Origin: Bacteroidota bacterium
GTDB taxonomy: Bacteria > Bacteroidota > Bacteroidia > Chitinophagales > Saprospiraceae
NCBI GenBank assembly: GCA_029567325.1
Contig: JAKQLF010000351.1
Span: 1-64,000 of the forward strand
DNA: 64,000 nt
Direction: 5' to 3'
Shown in pieces: positions 55,518 through 63,761 of the stretch; within the stretch, counting starts at the first letter, position 1; every line of letters begins with the position of its first letter. The notes below the pieces were generated by a model. It had not been told where the DNA came from and made no database searches. It worked only from the letters and a program-made list of their open reading frames with translations. The position numbers and the translations under genes are program-made.

Positions 55518-56270
55518 ATGAAAAAGCTATTAATGATCCCGATTATGGTATTTACTCTTGGGGGTTTTTGGTTGACTTCTTGTCAAAATGCCAATACAGA
55601 TGCAGCAATGAAAGCCCCTGTGCAAAGCAATGAAGGAATCGCCGCTCAAAACACATCTCAAGAAAGTAATGGTGTGGAAGGAATGGAAAACGAAGAGGTG
55701 GAAATTGAAAAAACTTCCATTACAGAACCAGCTATTTCGGCTGCAAATAAAAGTGCAACCTCGAAAACTACAGATAATATGCAGAATGCCTTCAAAGGTG
55801 AAACAAATGCAAGTGCAAAGTATGCAGCATATTCCAAAAAAGCTGAACGGGAAGGATACCACCAAATTGCATTGCTTTTTAAAGCTGCTTCTACTTCAGA
55901 AAATATTCATGCCAATAATCATAAAGCAGTTTTGCAGGAATCAGGTCTTACCGTTCCAGTGATTAAACCAGCATTTACTGTTAACACCACAGAAGTCAAT
56001 CTACAGGATGCGATTGGAGGTGAATCGTATGAAATAACAACCATGTATCCGGACTTTATAACCGTTGCTAATACTGCTGGAAATCAATTGGCCATGATCA
56101 GTTTAAATTATGCTTATAAGACAGAGAAAAAGCATAAAGTATTCTATGAGGCAGCATTAATGGCTTTGCAAAACAACGATGTGAAATCCAAACCAACGGT
56201 ATTTTTGTATGTCCTACTTGTGGTAATACTTATGAAACAAAAGGGTCGGCACGTTGCGGAATTTCCATGA
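55518..56270 (+). CDS. Rubrerythrin-like ferritin-fold lipoprotein, frameshifted C-terminus
   Basis: A lipoprotein signal (GGFWLTSCQ) precedes an Ala/Glu/Thr-rich linker (about 25-85) and a ferritin-like domain (about 90-225: GETNASAKYAAYSKKAEREG, ENIHANNHKAVL with E and H ligands, YKTEKKHKVFYEAAL). The reading frame then gives a hydrophobic tail that ends at 56270. In the +1 frame the sequence gives VCPTCGNTYETKGSARCGIS and so on to TAA at 56317, a rubredoxin-like end. The shift is at the five-T run near 56200-56206, so one missing T would explain it. The exported location is unusual for rubrerythrin. Confidence 0.78.
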   Translation: MKKLLMIPIMVFTLGGFWLTSCQNANTDAAMKAPVQSNEGIAAQNTSQESNGVEGMENEEVEIEKTSITEPAISAANKSATSKTTDNMQNAFKGETNASAKYAAYSKKAEREGYHQIALLFKAASTSENIHANNHKAVLQESGLTVPVIKPAFTVNTTEVNLQDAIGGESYEITTMYPDFITVANTAGNQLAMISLNYAYKTEKKHKVFYEAALMALQNNDVKSKPTVFLYVLLVVILMKQKGRHVAEFP

Positions 56271-56319
56271 CAAGCAACGAGAAATTTATAAAAATTACTT
56301 CACAACAAAATATATAATC

Positions 56320-56811
56320 ATGAGCCAAGTACATTTGCATTTGCTGATCACACACCTTCCAATTTTCGGAAGCCTTATAGGAGCCCTCGTGTTAGGGTAT
56401 GGCCTTTGGGTAAAGAGTAATCAAACCAAAAATGCTGCATTTTTTATCTATATTATTTCTGCGATTGGAGCGGGAATCGCATACTTGACAGGCGAAGGAG
56501 CAGAAGAAGCGGTAGAAAATATTCAAGGTGTATCAGAAAATATGATAGAACTCCACGAAGAGGCTGCTATGCTTGCTTTAATAAGTTTGATTGCCTTAGG
56601 AGTCATGTCATTGGTTGCTTTATTTGTCAGCCGCTATAAAACTTCGTTGATAAAGACTGTTTCCATTGCCGTGCTTTTATTGTCACTTATAAGTTTTGGA
56701 CTCGTTGCAAGAACTGGCTATCTTGGGGGCCAAATAAGACATACAGAAATTGGCAACGTTGCTGTGCAGAGCAACGCAGGAGTGGAAAGTGGAGAAATGG
56801 ATGATGACTAG
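56320..56811 (+). CDS. DUF2231 membrane protein (paralogue 2)
   Basis: From ATG 56320 (3 bp after the restored rubrerythrin stop) the protein is 163 residues with four helices: VHLHLLITHLPIFGSLIGALVLG, IYIISAIGAGIAYLTGEGAEEAVENI, ELHEEAAMLALISLIALGVM, and LVARTGYLGGQIRHTEI at the end. It is a clear paralogue of the gene at 52876, sharing the HL..T/VH.PI and RTGYLGGQ motifs. The longer frame to 56254 overlaps the rubrerythrin reading and is unlikely. Confidence 0.83.
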   Translation: MSQVHLHLLITHLPIFGSLIGALVLGYGLWVKSNQTKNAAFFIYIISAIGAGIAYLTGEGAEEAVENIQGVSENMIELHEEAAMLALISLIALGVMSLVALFVSRYKTSLIKTVSIAVLLLSLISFGLVARTGYLGGQIRHTEIGNVAVQSNAGVESGEMDDD

Positions 56812-56848
56812 TAATTTAGCTACTTTTTAAGACCGGTACTGATGCCAT

Positions 56849-56884
56849 AAAATAAATCCTTCATTTGATTGAAGGATTTATTTT
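56849..56884. terminator. Strong terminator hairpin, 15-bp perfect stem
   Basis: AAAATAAATCCTTCA, TTTGAT, TGAAGGATTTATTTT: perfect 15-bp arms followed by ATTTTTATG on the plus strand and preceded by an A-rich run for the opposite direction. It ends the DUF2231/two-component/rubrerythrin block and separates it from the immunity genes. Confidence 0.85.
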
Positions 56885-56908
56885 ATTTTTATGATATAAT
56901 GATTGAAA

Positions 56909-56958
56909 AAAGCTAGTGCTGCAAACTAATCTGAAAGCAGCATATAGATACTAGCTTT
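56909..56958. repeat. Nested stem-loop after the terminator
   Basis: AAAGCTAGT with ACTAGCTTT (9 bp, 56909-56917 and 56950-56958) encloses GCTGC with GCAGC (56918-56922 and 56937-56941) around a 14-nt loop. The fold could be a second terminator or a small RNA. No gene is seen in 56959-57130. Confidence 0.5.
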
Positions 56959-57130
56959 CTTTAATATTGCGTTTTTTGGCCAATGTTCTCATGTAAACAA
57001 CCTAGATCTTTATGAAGATTAATTTTTATTAATGGATTAATTGGAAATTTATATTGCCTCAGAACATTCACTCCGAGAGATTTTGGTACAATTATAGTGG
57101 AAGAAAAGAAGCTTAGAATGGTATTGTATA

Positions 57131-57544
57131 ATGACAAAACTTGAAAACAATTGGAGACAAAAGTCTCTAGAGAATTTGGAAAAGGTGTATTGGGGACATC
57201 CGCAATATGACAGTCATTTAGTAATTAGATCCCATGAAATTAGAAAGTTACCGTTATCTGAATTGAATAATGACGACATAGCAATGATGATCAGGCAGCA
57301 ATTTAGCCTTGATTATCTTGTTCCTTTAGCTATTGAAAAATTAGAAGTAGACCCTTTGGCTTTTGGAGAATGCGGTACAGAAGGTGCAATCATGGAGGCC
57401 ATTCTAAAGATTGATGCTGACTTTTGGATGATCAATGAAGGGTACTGGACGATTGTAAAAAGAATATTGGACAATTATGCTGAATGCTGGAGTTTTAAAA
57501 ATCAAAATAAGTTTGAAATTGCGAATCCTAATGCAACAAAGTAA
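57131..57544 (+). CDS. Contact-dependent growth inhibition immunity protein (CdiI-like)
   Basis: The 137-residue protein resembles the CdiI_3-type immunity family: SLENLEKVYWGHPQYDSHLVI, RKLPLSELNNDDIAMMIRQQFSLDYLVPLAIEKLE, and ILKIDADFWMINEGYW. Such proteins neutralise a cognate CdiA or polymorphic toxin tip. No toxin gene is within view on either side, so it is an orphan or protects against a neighbour's toxin. ATG start. Confidence 0.75.
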   Translation: MTKLENNWRQKSLENLEKVYWGHPQYDSHLVIRSHEIRKLPLSELNNDDIAMMIRQQFSLDYLVPLAIEKLEVDPLAFGECGTEGAIMEAILKIDADFWMINEGYWTIVKRILDNYAECWSFKNQNKFEIANPNATK

Positions 57545-57573
57545 GTTTAAAACTTTATTTAACTTCACAAATC

Positions 57574-58188
57574 ATGACAGAAAAGCAAATTGAGCGCATA
57601 AAATTAAAAATTGCCAGATATAAAAAAGCGCTTGCTGAAGACAAAAAATTCTGGGGCGGATATTACCATGATGGTCGCGGTATTCGATACGAAATTCCTG
57701 CAGAATATATAAAACTGAAAGACTATAAATCAGGTTTAAGATATTTAAGATGGTTTGATAGAACTTTTCCTGATGACGCTGGTTGGCCTACTTTTTTATT
57801 TGAATTAACTTTGATCTTATTCAAATGTGGCAAATTCAAGGAAGCTGAGGAAAAAGTCAACAGAACTTTTTTTTCAAACATTTATCTTTTTGATAAATTT
57901 CTGGAAAAAGAACCTTTGCATTTTGACAAAAGTGAAGGCGCAAACAGGGATTTTGAAATGATCGAAAAGTATTTTCCTTATTCAAAAAGGGAACCTGAAT
58001 TGGAAGATTTTGCTATTTGGGTTGAAAAACTTTTGAACGAAAAAGCATTTTTAGACAAGGCAAATGAATTTTTAGAAATAGAATTCAAATTAAAAACAGA
58101 ACCTTTTGGTGAGGAAAGGACTCAATTATTAAATAGACGTGCTATAATTGTATATGGTTACCTACCCACTTATGATGAAGAAGAATAG
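57574..58188 (+). CDS. Uncharacterised TPR-like protein beside immunity gene
   Basis: The 204-residue, highly charged, helical protein (YKSGLRYLRWFDRTFPDDAGWPTFLFELTLILFKCGKFKEAEEKV gives two TPR-like helix pairs) lies 29 bp after the CdiI-like gene on the same strand. Similar proteins are found in immunity gene clusters, so a second immunity role is possible. No catalytic motif. ATG start. Confidence 0.6.
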   Translation: MTEKQIERIKLKIARYKKALAEDKKFWGGYYHDGRGIRYEIPAEYIKLKDYKSGLRYLRWFDRTFPDDAGWPTFLFELTLILFKCGKFKEAEEKVNRTFFSNIYLFDKFLEKEPLHFDKSEGANRDFEMIEKYFPYSKREPELEDFAIWVEKLLNEKAFLDKANEFLEIEFKLKTEPFGEERTQLLNRRAIIVYGYLPTYDEEE

Positions 58189-58236
58189 ACGTGATATGGT
58201 ACTCAAGGAGCAAATAAGTTTCTAAAAACCGAAAAC

Positions 58237-58371
58237 CTGAAAACTGACCACTGACCACTGAAAACTGACAGCTGACCACTGAAAGCTGAATACAATCTTT
58301 TATCTTTAACAATTTTATTTCTGGAAAATTTTTGCTCGTGGCCCGAGACTCGATGCTCGAGGCAAAAGACC
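58237..58371. repeat. CTGA-word and GCTCGAG-word repeats
   Basis: 58237-58290 is CTGAAAACTGACCACTGACC-type words. 58334-58371 is GCTCGTGGCCCGAGACTCGA followed by TGCTCGAGGCAAAAGACC. Both families match, in the same orientation, the spacer at 23.7-23.9 kb. The glycosidase gene begins 23 bp after. Confidence 0.8.
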
Positions 58372-58394
58372 TTCACCCAACATAAATTGATATC

Positions 58395-61055
58395 ATGATT
58401 AAAATACTATCCTTAATGATCGCCTCAATGGTCTTAATTTCTTGTCAAAAACAACCAAAGGAAAGTGATGTACTTTATAAATCTGATGCCTTTACATTAT
58501 ATAAAAACAAAGTTGTACAAGGAGACAATTTAGCAGAAGTTGTATCACCTACACACCTCAAATCAAATTATAGAAGTCCTGCAAGTACAACTTTTTCTAG
58601 CCTGATAAAATTCAAGTTTTCCATCAATGAAAAGGACAATGAACTCGCTCCTGGAGTAGATCATTGGGTGATTATTGACAAAAATCAAACGGAATCGGAT
58701 TTAATCAAATTTGGTGAAATACCGCAACCAACGCCTGAGAATCCCGGGACTTATTTGTCTACTAATCATAAATATACTTTCAAAGTCGATATGTCTCCCG
58801 TTTTAGAACAGTTTGAAAAGCAAGGATATTACCAAGCCTACGATGGTTCTAAAGTGGCTAAGGCTGATTTTAAAGGCTTTTATGTCGCGGGAGGTTCTGA
58901 ACCCTTGTCGTGGGACTTTGTAAATTTGGGAAATAAAGGTTTGAAATTAGAACCTACAAAAGAGGCTAATATTTATAGTTTGACCGTCACCTTCAATCCT
59001 TACAATGAAGCAGATGTGCAAGATATAGAATGGCAACTGTCTGAAGATATTTCTAGCCGTCCAAAATATAGCTCTGATCAACCAATAGTCGACGCCCTAT
59101 TTAATTTATCATTGGAGGAAGCAATCCAAAATATTGAAGCAGATAGCACGCTGAGAACCGGTGCAAAATGGGGCGGAGTTTGGACACGAGATGTGAGTTA
59201 TTCCATTTTATTGACTTTTGCCTACCACGAACCCGAAGTCGCAAAAATTAGCTTGCGAAAAAAAGTGAAACGGGGTAGAATCATTCAAGACACTGGTTCT
59301 GGTGGTGCTTGGCCTGTTTCTTCAGATAGGACTACTTGGTGTTTGGCTGCCTGGGAAATTTATAAAGCCACCGGCGATCAAGCTTGGTTAGACGAAGTTT
59401 ATCCCATCATTAAGAATAGTTTGGAAGACGATTACAAGACTATTTATGATGCTAACATTGGTATGTATTCTGGAGAATCTTCGTTTTTGGATTGGCGAGA
59501 ACAAACCTATCCCAAATGGATGGACAATCGGGATATTTATGGATCTCACAATTTGGGAACAAATGTGGTGCATTATCAGGCGCACCAGATTTTAGCTGAA
59601 ATGGCAAAACTCAAAGGCGAAAATGGAAAAATCTACAACGATAGGGCTGAAACTATAAAAAAGTCCATCAACGAATATTTCTGGATGAAAGACAAAGGGT
59701 ATTATGGGCAATATTTATTTGGCCGCTCAGATTTGATCTTGTCACCACGATATGAGGCATTGGGCGAAGCACTGGCGATTTTGTTTGACGTTGCAGACGA
59801 TGAAAAAGCGGCTTCCATTATTTCAAAATCTCCCTTAACTACATTTGGTGTTACTTGTATTTATCCACAAATTCCAGGAATTCCGCCCTATCATAACAAC
59901 GGCATTTGGCCATTCGTGCAATCTTATTGGAACTGGGCAGCTGCAAAAACGGGCAATGAGGAAGTTTTAAATCATGGTTTAGCCAGCGTTTACCGAGCTT
60001 CTGCTTTGTTTTTGACAAATTATGAAAACATGGTTGCTCAAACCGGCGACTTTTTGGGAACAGAAATCAATTCACATCGCATGTTGTGGAGCATGGCAGG
60101 CAATATGGCCATGGTTTACAGAATCTTTATGGGTTTGGAATTTCAAAATGATGGTTTGTATTTTAATCCCGTATGTCCAAAAGTTTATGGAGGCACCAAA
60201 AATTTATCCAATTACAAATATCGAAATGCCACTTTAAACATAACTGTCAAAGGACATGGCACTAAAATCAAAACGGTGACCATCAATGGCAAGCCATCAA
60301 AAGCTGCTTTTATACCAAAAGATGCCACAGGAAACCAAGAAATCATCATCGAATTGGCATATAATGAGTTTCCGAATGCTGGAATGAATATGATGGATAA
60401 TCACTTTTCACCACCAACCGTTTTGGCAAAAAAAGATGGTGCTGTTTTAAACTGGCAACCCATTGAAGATGTAAAGGAGTATCGTATTTATAAAAATGGA
60501 AAATTGCTTCAAACAACAAATGAAACTCAATTAAATATACCAGAAGAAAATTACGCATCCTACATGGTATCTGCCGTTGATGCTTTAGGTTTTGAAGGAT
60601 TTGCATGTGAACCAATGGTATTTGCAAAAAATGAAATCAAAATTGAAATAGAAAATATTGCTAGCCCATCCAAATTGCCTTATACTAATTTTTCGGGTAA
60701 AGGTTTTGTGGAAATTTCACTTTCAAAAAACAAAGAGATTACCATAAAAGTTGAAGTTGAAAAAGATGGCATGTATATTTTGGATTTCAAATATTCCAAT
60801 GGCAATGGACCTTGGAATACCGATAATAAATGTGCGATTCGCAGTTTAACGGTCAATGATCAGTATGAAGGTGTGATGGTCTTTCCACAACGAGGACAAA
60901 ATGAATGGTCAGACTGGGGGTATTCCAATGAACGGAAAGTGCATTTAAAATCAGGAACAAATATCGTAAAACTTCATTTTGAAGATTGGAATAATAATAT
61001 GAATGTTGATGTAAATACGGCCATGTTGGATTATATGAGGCTAATAAAAATTTGA
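58395..61055 (+). CDS. Six-hairpin glycosidase lipoprotein with C-terminal carbohydrate-binding module
   Basis: The 886-residue lipoprotein (signal MIKILSLMIASMVLISC) has an N-terminal beta domain (about 35-225), an (alpha/alpha)6 catalytic core (about 230-590: GGVWTRDVSYSILL, GAWPVSSDRTTWCLAAWEIY, FLDWREQTYPKWMD, NNGIWPFVQSYWNWAA), a fibronectin-like segment (about 665-745) and a CBM6/35-like end (about 755-886: NGPWNTDNKCAIRSLTVN, LHFEDWNNNMN). The core resembles GH63/GH37-type inverting glucosidases. The substrate is not resolved. It sits on the cell surface and degrades an oligo- or polysaccharide. Confidence 0.82.
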   Translation: MIKILSLMIASMVLISCQKQPKESDVLYKSDAFTLYKNKVVQGDNLAEVVSPTHLKSNYRSPASTTFSSLIKFKFSINEKDNELAPGVDHWVIIDKNQTESDLIKFGEIPQPTPENPGTYLSTNHKYTFKVDMSPVLEQFEKQGYYQAYDGSKVAKADFKGFYVAGGSEPLSWDFVNLGNKGLKLEPTKEANIYSLTVTFNPYNEADVQDIEWQLSEDISSRPKYSSDQPIVDALFNLSLEEAIQNIEADSTLRTGAKWGGVWTRDVSYSILLTFAYHEPEVAKISLRKKVKRGRIIQDTGSGGAWPVSSDRTTWCLAAWEIYKATGDQAWLDEVYPIIKNSLEDDYKTIYDANIGMYSGESSFLDWREQTYPKWMDNRDIYGSHNLGTNVVHYQAHQILAEMAKLKGENGKIYNDRAETIKKSINEYFWMKDKGYYGQYLFGRSDLILSPRYEALGEALAILFDVADDEKAASIISKSPLTTFGVTCIYPQIPGIPPYHNNGIWPFVQSYWNWAAAKTGNEEVLNHGLASVYRASALFLTNYENMVAQTGDFLGTEINSHRMLWSMAGNMAMVYRIFMGLEFQNDGLYFNPVCPKVYGGTKNLSNYKYRNATLNITVKGHGTKIKTVTINGKPSKAAFIPKDATGNQEIIIELAYNEFPNAGMNMMDNHFSPPTVLAKKDGAVLNWQPIEDVKEYRIYKNGKLLQTTNETQLNIPEENYASYMVSAVDALGFEGFACEPMVFAKNEIKIEIENIASPSKLPYTNFSGKGFVEISLSKNKEITIKVEVEKDGMYILDFKYSNGNGPWNTDNKCAIRSLTVNDQYEGVMVFPQRGQNEWSDWGYSNERKVHLKSGTNIVKLHFEDWNNNMNVDVNTAMLDYMRLIKI

Positions 61056-61159
61056 TACAGCTGAATAGTTAATTTAAAATCCACCCTAGAAAGTTATTCA
61101 ACACTAGGTAATGGCTATCTATTATCACCAATCAAAATCACAAACGTCAAAAATTACAT

Positions 61160-61167
61160 TAACTTTG
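61160..61167 (+). promoter_or_regulatory. -7 promoter element before VOC gene
   Basis: TAACTTTG matches TAnnTTTG, 19 nt before the ATG at 61187. The predicted leader is about 15 nt. No strong -33 element is visible. Confidence 0.35.
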
Positions 61168-61186
61168 ATAACTAAATTATCTAAAA

Positions 61187-61591
61187 ATGGCCAAACAAGT
61201 TTTTCTAAATTTTGCAGTACAAGACGTTCAAAAATCAATGGACTTTTATACTGCCCTAGGTTTTACAAACAACCCCCAATTTTCTGATGATTCTGGAAAA
61301 TGTATGGTGTGGAGTGATCACATTTATGTTATGTTACTCAATCATGAGAAGTTTGCTAGCTTTGCCACAAAGCCAATTGCAGACACCAAATCTAGTCTGG
61401 CAGGATTGTTTGCATTATCAGTTGAGAGCGCTGATGAAGTAAATTCTATCATGGAAAATGGACTAAAGGCAGGAGGTATAGAACCATGCGAAATTAGAGA
61501 TTATGGTTTCATGCAGCAGCGAACCATTGAAGATTTTGATGGACACACTTGGGAAATTTTCTTTATGGATATGTCAAAAATGCCGACGTAA
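61187..61591 (+). CDS. VOC family (glyoxalase-like) protein
   Basis: The 134-residue protein has the two-beta-alpha-beta-beta-beta VOC form: MAKQVFLNFAVQDVQKSMDFYTALGF at the start and GFMQQRTIEDFDGHTWEIFFMDMS at the end, with a metal-ligand-like Glu in WEIFF and His in GHTW. Members bind drugs or catalyse isomerisation. No specific role can be inferred. ATG start. Confidence 0.88.
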   Translation: MAKQVFLNFAVQDVQKSMDFYTALGFTNNPQFSDDSGKCMVWSDHIYVMLLNHEKFASFATKPIADTKSSLAGLFALSVESADEVNSIMENGLKAGGIEPCEIRDYGFMQQRTIEDFDGHTWEIFFMDMSKMPT

Positions 61592-61701
61592 GCTCCTCAG
61601 TAAAAATAGAAATCGCTTAAGCCTGTTTTAAACAAATTACTTATTCACCTCAAATTCCACATGGATTAAACACAAAAGCAATATTTGGCTTTCAACAACA
61701 G

Positions 61702-61998
61702 ATGAATAAAGACTTAATATTAAGAGAGAAATTAGCTTTACAACGGACAATACTTGCAAATCAGTCTACTTTGTTAGCTTTTCTGAGAACAGCCATGTAT
61801 TTTTTGGTTGCGGGTATCAGTATCAATAATTTTACAACTATAAAATATGGAAATTATATTGAAATCGTTTTCATAGTCGTATCAGTCTCCCTTTTTATCA
61901 TAGGCATCATCAATTACAATCGCCAAAAAAGAAAAATCATTGAAAGCGAAAAACACATAGGAGACTACAAAGTTGAATATGAAACAACAAAAGGTTAA
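61702..61998 (+). CDS. DUF202 membrane protein
   Basis: The 98-residue protein has the DUF202 pattern RTILANQSTLLAFLRTAMYFLVAGISI with two membrane helices and a polar C-terminus (YNRQKRKIIESEKHIGDYKVEY). DUF202 is related to VTC4/YidH-like small membrane proteins of unknown function. It lies 22 bp before the pirin gene. ATG start. Confidence 0.83.
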   Translation: MNKDLILREKLALQRTILANQSTLLAFLRTAMYFLVAGISINNFTTIKYGNYIEIVFIVVSVSLFIIGIINYNRQKRKIIESEKHIGDYKVEYETTKG

Positions 61999-62019
61999 GT
62001 AATAAATGAAAAAATTATT

Positions 62020-62904
62020 ATGTCAAACATTGATTTAATCATTGAAGAAAGAGCAACAGAAATTGGTAATTTTTTGGTGGGAAGACTCCTCCCATTTCGT
62101 CAAAAGCGCATGGTAGGTCCGTTCATTTACATTGACCACATGGGGCCAGTAAAATTGAATGAACGCAATAATTTTGATATATTACCTCATCCACATATTG
62201 GTCTTTCTACGCTGACATTTTTATTTGAAGGAAGTATTATGCACCGTGATTCTATTGGCAGTGCCGTAGAAATAAAACCGGGAGCAGTGAATTTGATGAC
62301 AGCAGGAAAGGGAATCGTACACAGTGAACGAAGCCCGGAACACCTTCGTGATTCTGAGACATACTTACATGGTTTGCAAATTTGGATTGCACTGTCTAAA
62401 CAACTGGAGCAAATGAATCCTGAATTTTTTCATACTTCTGCTGATGAAATTCCAACATGGGAACAAGATGATGTCCAGTTTAAATTAATTGCTGGAGAAG
62501 CATTCGGTCGCAAATCTGCAGTCCCGGTTTATAGTAAACTTTACATGATTGAGATAAAAAATAAAACGGAAAGGCAACTGGCGATTGGTAAGCATTTATA
62601 TGGTGAATCAGGTCTTTACATTCTATCTGGTGGCGTAGAAAGCGATGGAAATATTTACGAATCCAAACAAATGTTGGTGACCAAGGATAGTCAATTATGC
62701 GCATTTACCATACAGGCAGACTCAACGATTTATATTTTTGGAGGTGAACCTTTTGCCGAAGAACGTTTTATTGATTGGAATTTTGTGGCGACAAATAAAG
62801 TTTTAATTGATGAGGCTAAACAAAGGTGGAAGGACCAAAAATTTGAAAAAGTAATAGGTGACGAGTCGGAATTTATACCTTATCCAAGCTTTCCTAAAAA
62901 ATAA
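62020..62904 (+). CDS. Pirin family protein
   Basis: The 294-residue protein is a bicupin of the pirin family: VGPFIYIDHMGP, HPHIGLSTLTFLFEGSIMHRDS with the metal His pair, and MTAGKGIVHSERSP with the third His and Glu. The C-terminal half is the pirin C domain (FGGEPFAEERFIDWNFV). Some bacterial pirins have quercetinase activity. The role here is unknown. ATG start. Confidence 0.93.
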   Translation: MSNIDLIIEERATEIGNFLVGRLLPFRQKRMVGPFIYIDHMGPVKLNERNNFDILPHPHIGLSTLTFLFEGSIMHRDSIGSAVEIKPGAVNLMTAGKGIVHSERSPEHLRDSETYLHGLQIWIALSKQLEQMNPEFFHTSADEIPTWEQDDVQFKLIAGEAFGRKSAVPVYSKLYMIEIKNKTERQLAIGKHLYGESGLYILSGGVESDGNIYESKQMLVTKDSQLCAFTIQADSTIYIFGGEPFAEERFIDWNFVATNKVLIDEAKQRWKDQKFEKVIGDESEFIPYPSFPKK

Positions 62905-62987
62905 ATTTCACCTTGAAGATATGCCAGAATTATTGGATATTCTAAACCTATAATTTGTAATTCATAATAAAGAGTTCGTAATAATAA

Positions 62988-63632
62988 ATGGTAAATAATT
63001 TGCAAATAGATTTTACAATACTCTTAGACCTGATGGGCACATTTGCATTTGCAATAAGTGGAATAAGATTGGCCTCAGGTAAACATATTGATTGGTTTGG
63101 TGCGTACATCATTGGTTTGGTAACTGCAATTGGTGGCGGCACTTTGAGGGATTTATTGCTGGATGTCACTCCTTTTTGGATATTGGATGGCAAATACTTT
63201 CTTACTACAGCGGTGGCACTATTAGCAACATTGTTATTTAAAGAGAAATTATTTAAATGGGGAAGTACATTGTTTTTATTTGACACGATAGGTCTTGGTT
63301 TTGTCACCGTAGTTGGTATTACAAAAAGTATAGATGCCGGACTTCCATTTTGGGTTTGTATCATCATGGGAACTATTACAGGTTCGGTGGGTGGTGTTGT
63401 AAGAGACATTATTTTGAATGAAGTTCCTTTGCTTTTACAAAAAGATATTTACGCACTTGCCTGCGTTGCAGGAGGAGGTGTTTATTTTATTTCTAAATAC
63501 CTTAACTTCCCATCTGGAGTTACAGAAATTATTGCTGTTACAACAGTGATTGTTTTCAGGTTGGTGGCAGTGAAGTTTCATATTCATTTACCTCAATTGC
63601 AACCTATAAGCGATAAATTGAATGATGAGTGA
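62988..63632 (+). CDS. TRIC-type trimeric intracellular cation channel family (UPF0126)
   Basis: The 214-residue protein has seven predicted helices in two inverted repeats: GTFAFAISGIRLASGKHIDWFGAYIIGLVTAIGGGTLRDLLLD, and TIGLGFVTVVGITKSIDAGL with GTITGSVGGVVRDIILNE. The GGG..RD and GG.VRD motifs are the hallmark kinks of prokaryotic TRIC channels, which conduct K+ or other monovalent cations. ATG start. Confidence 0.92.
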   Translation: MVNNLQIDFTILLDLMGTFAFAISGIRLASGKHIDWFGAYIIGLVTAIGGGTLRDLLLDVTPFWILDGKYFLTTAVALLATLLFKEKLFKWGSTLFLFDTIGLGFVTVVGITKSIDAGLPFWVCIIMGTITGSVGGVVRDIILNEVPLLLQKDIYALACVAGGGVYFISKYLNFPSGVTEIIAVTTVIVFRLVAVKFHIHLPQLQPISDKLNDE

Positions 63633-63761
63633 TTATTTGAAGTTGATGAAGTCATCGATTTAAGAATTTCCAGACTATAATAAACAGATATCTCATTAAA
63701 CTTCTAATCTATCTAAAATTAAATTATTTATTTTAACGTATTTTTTGAAGTACAAAATTTG

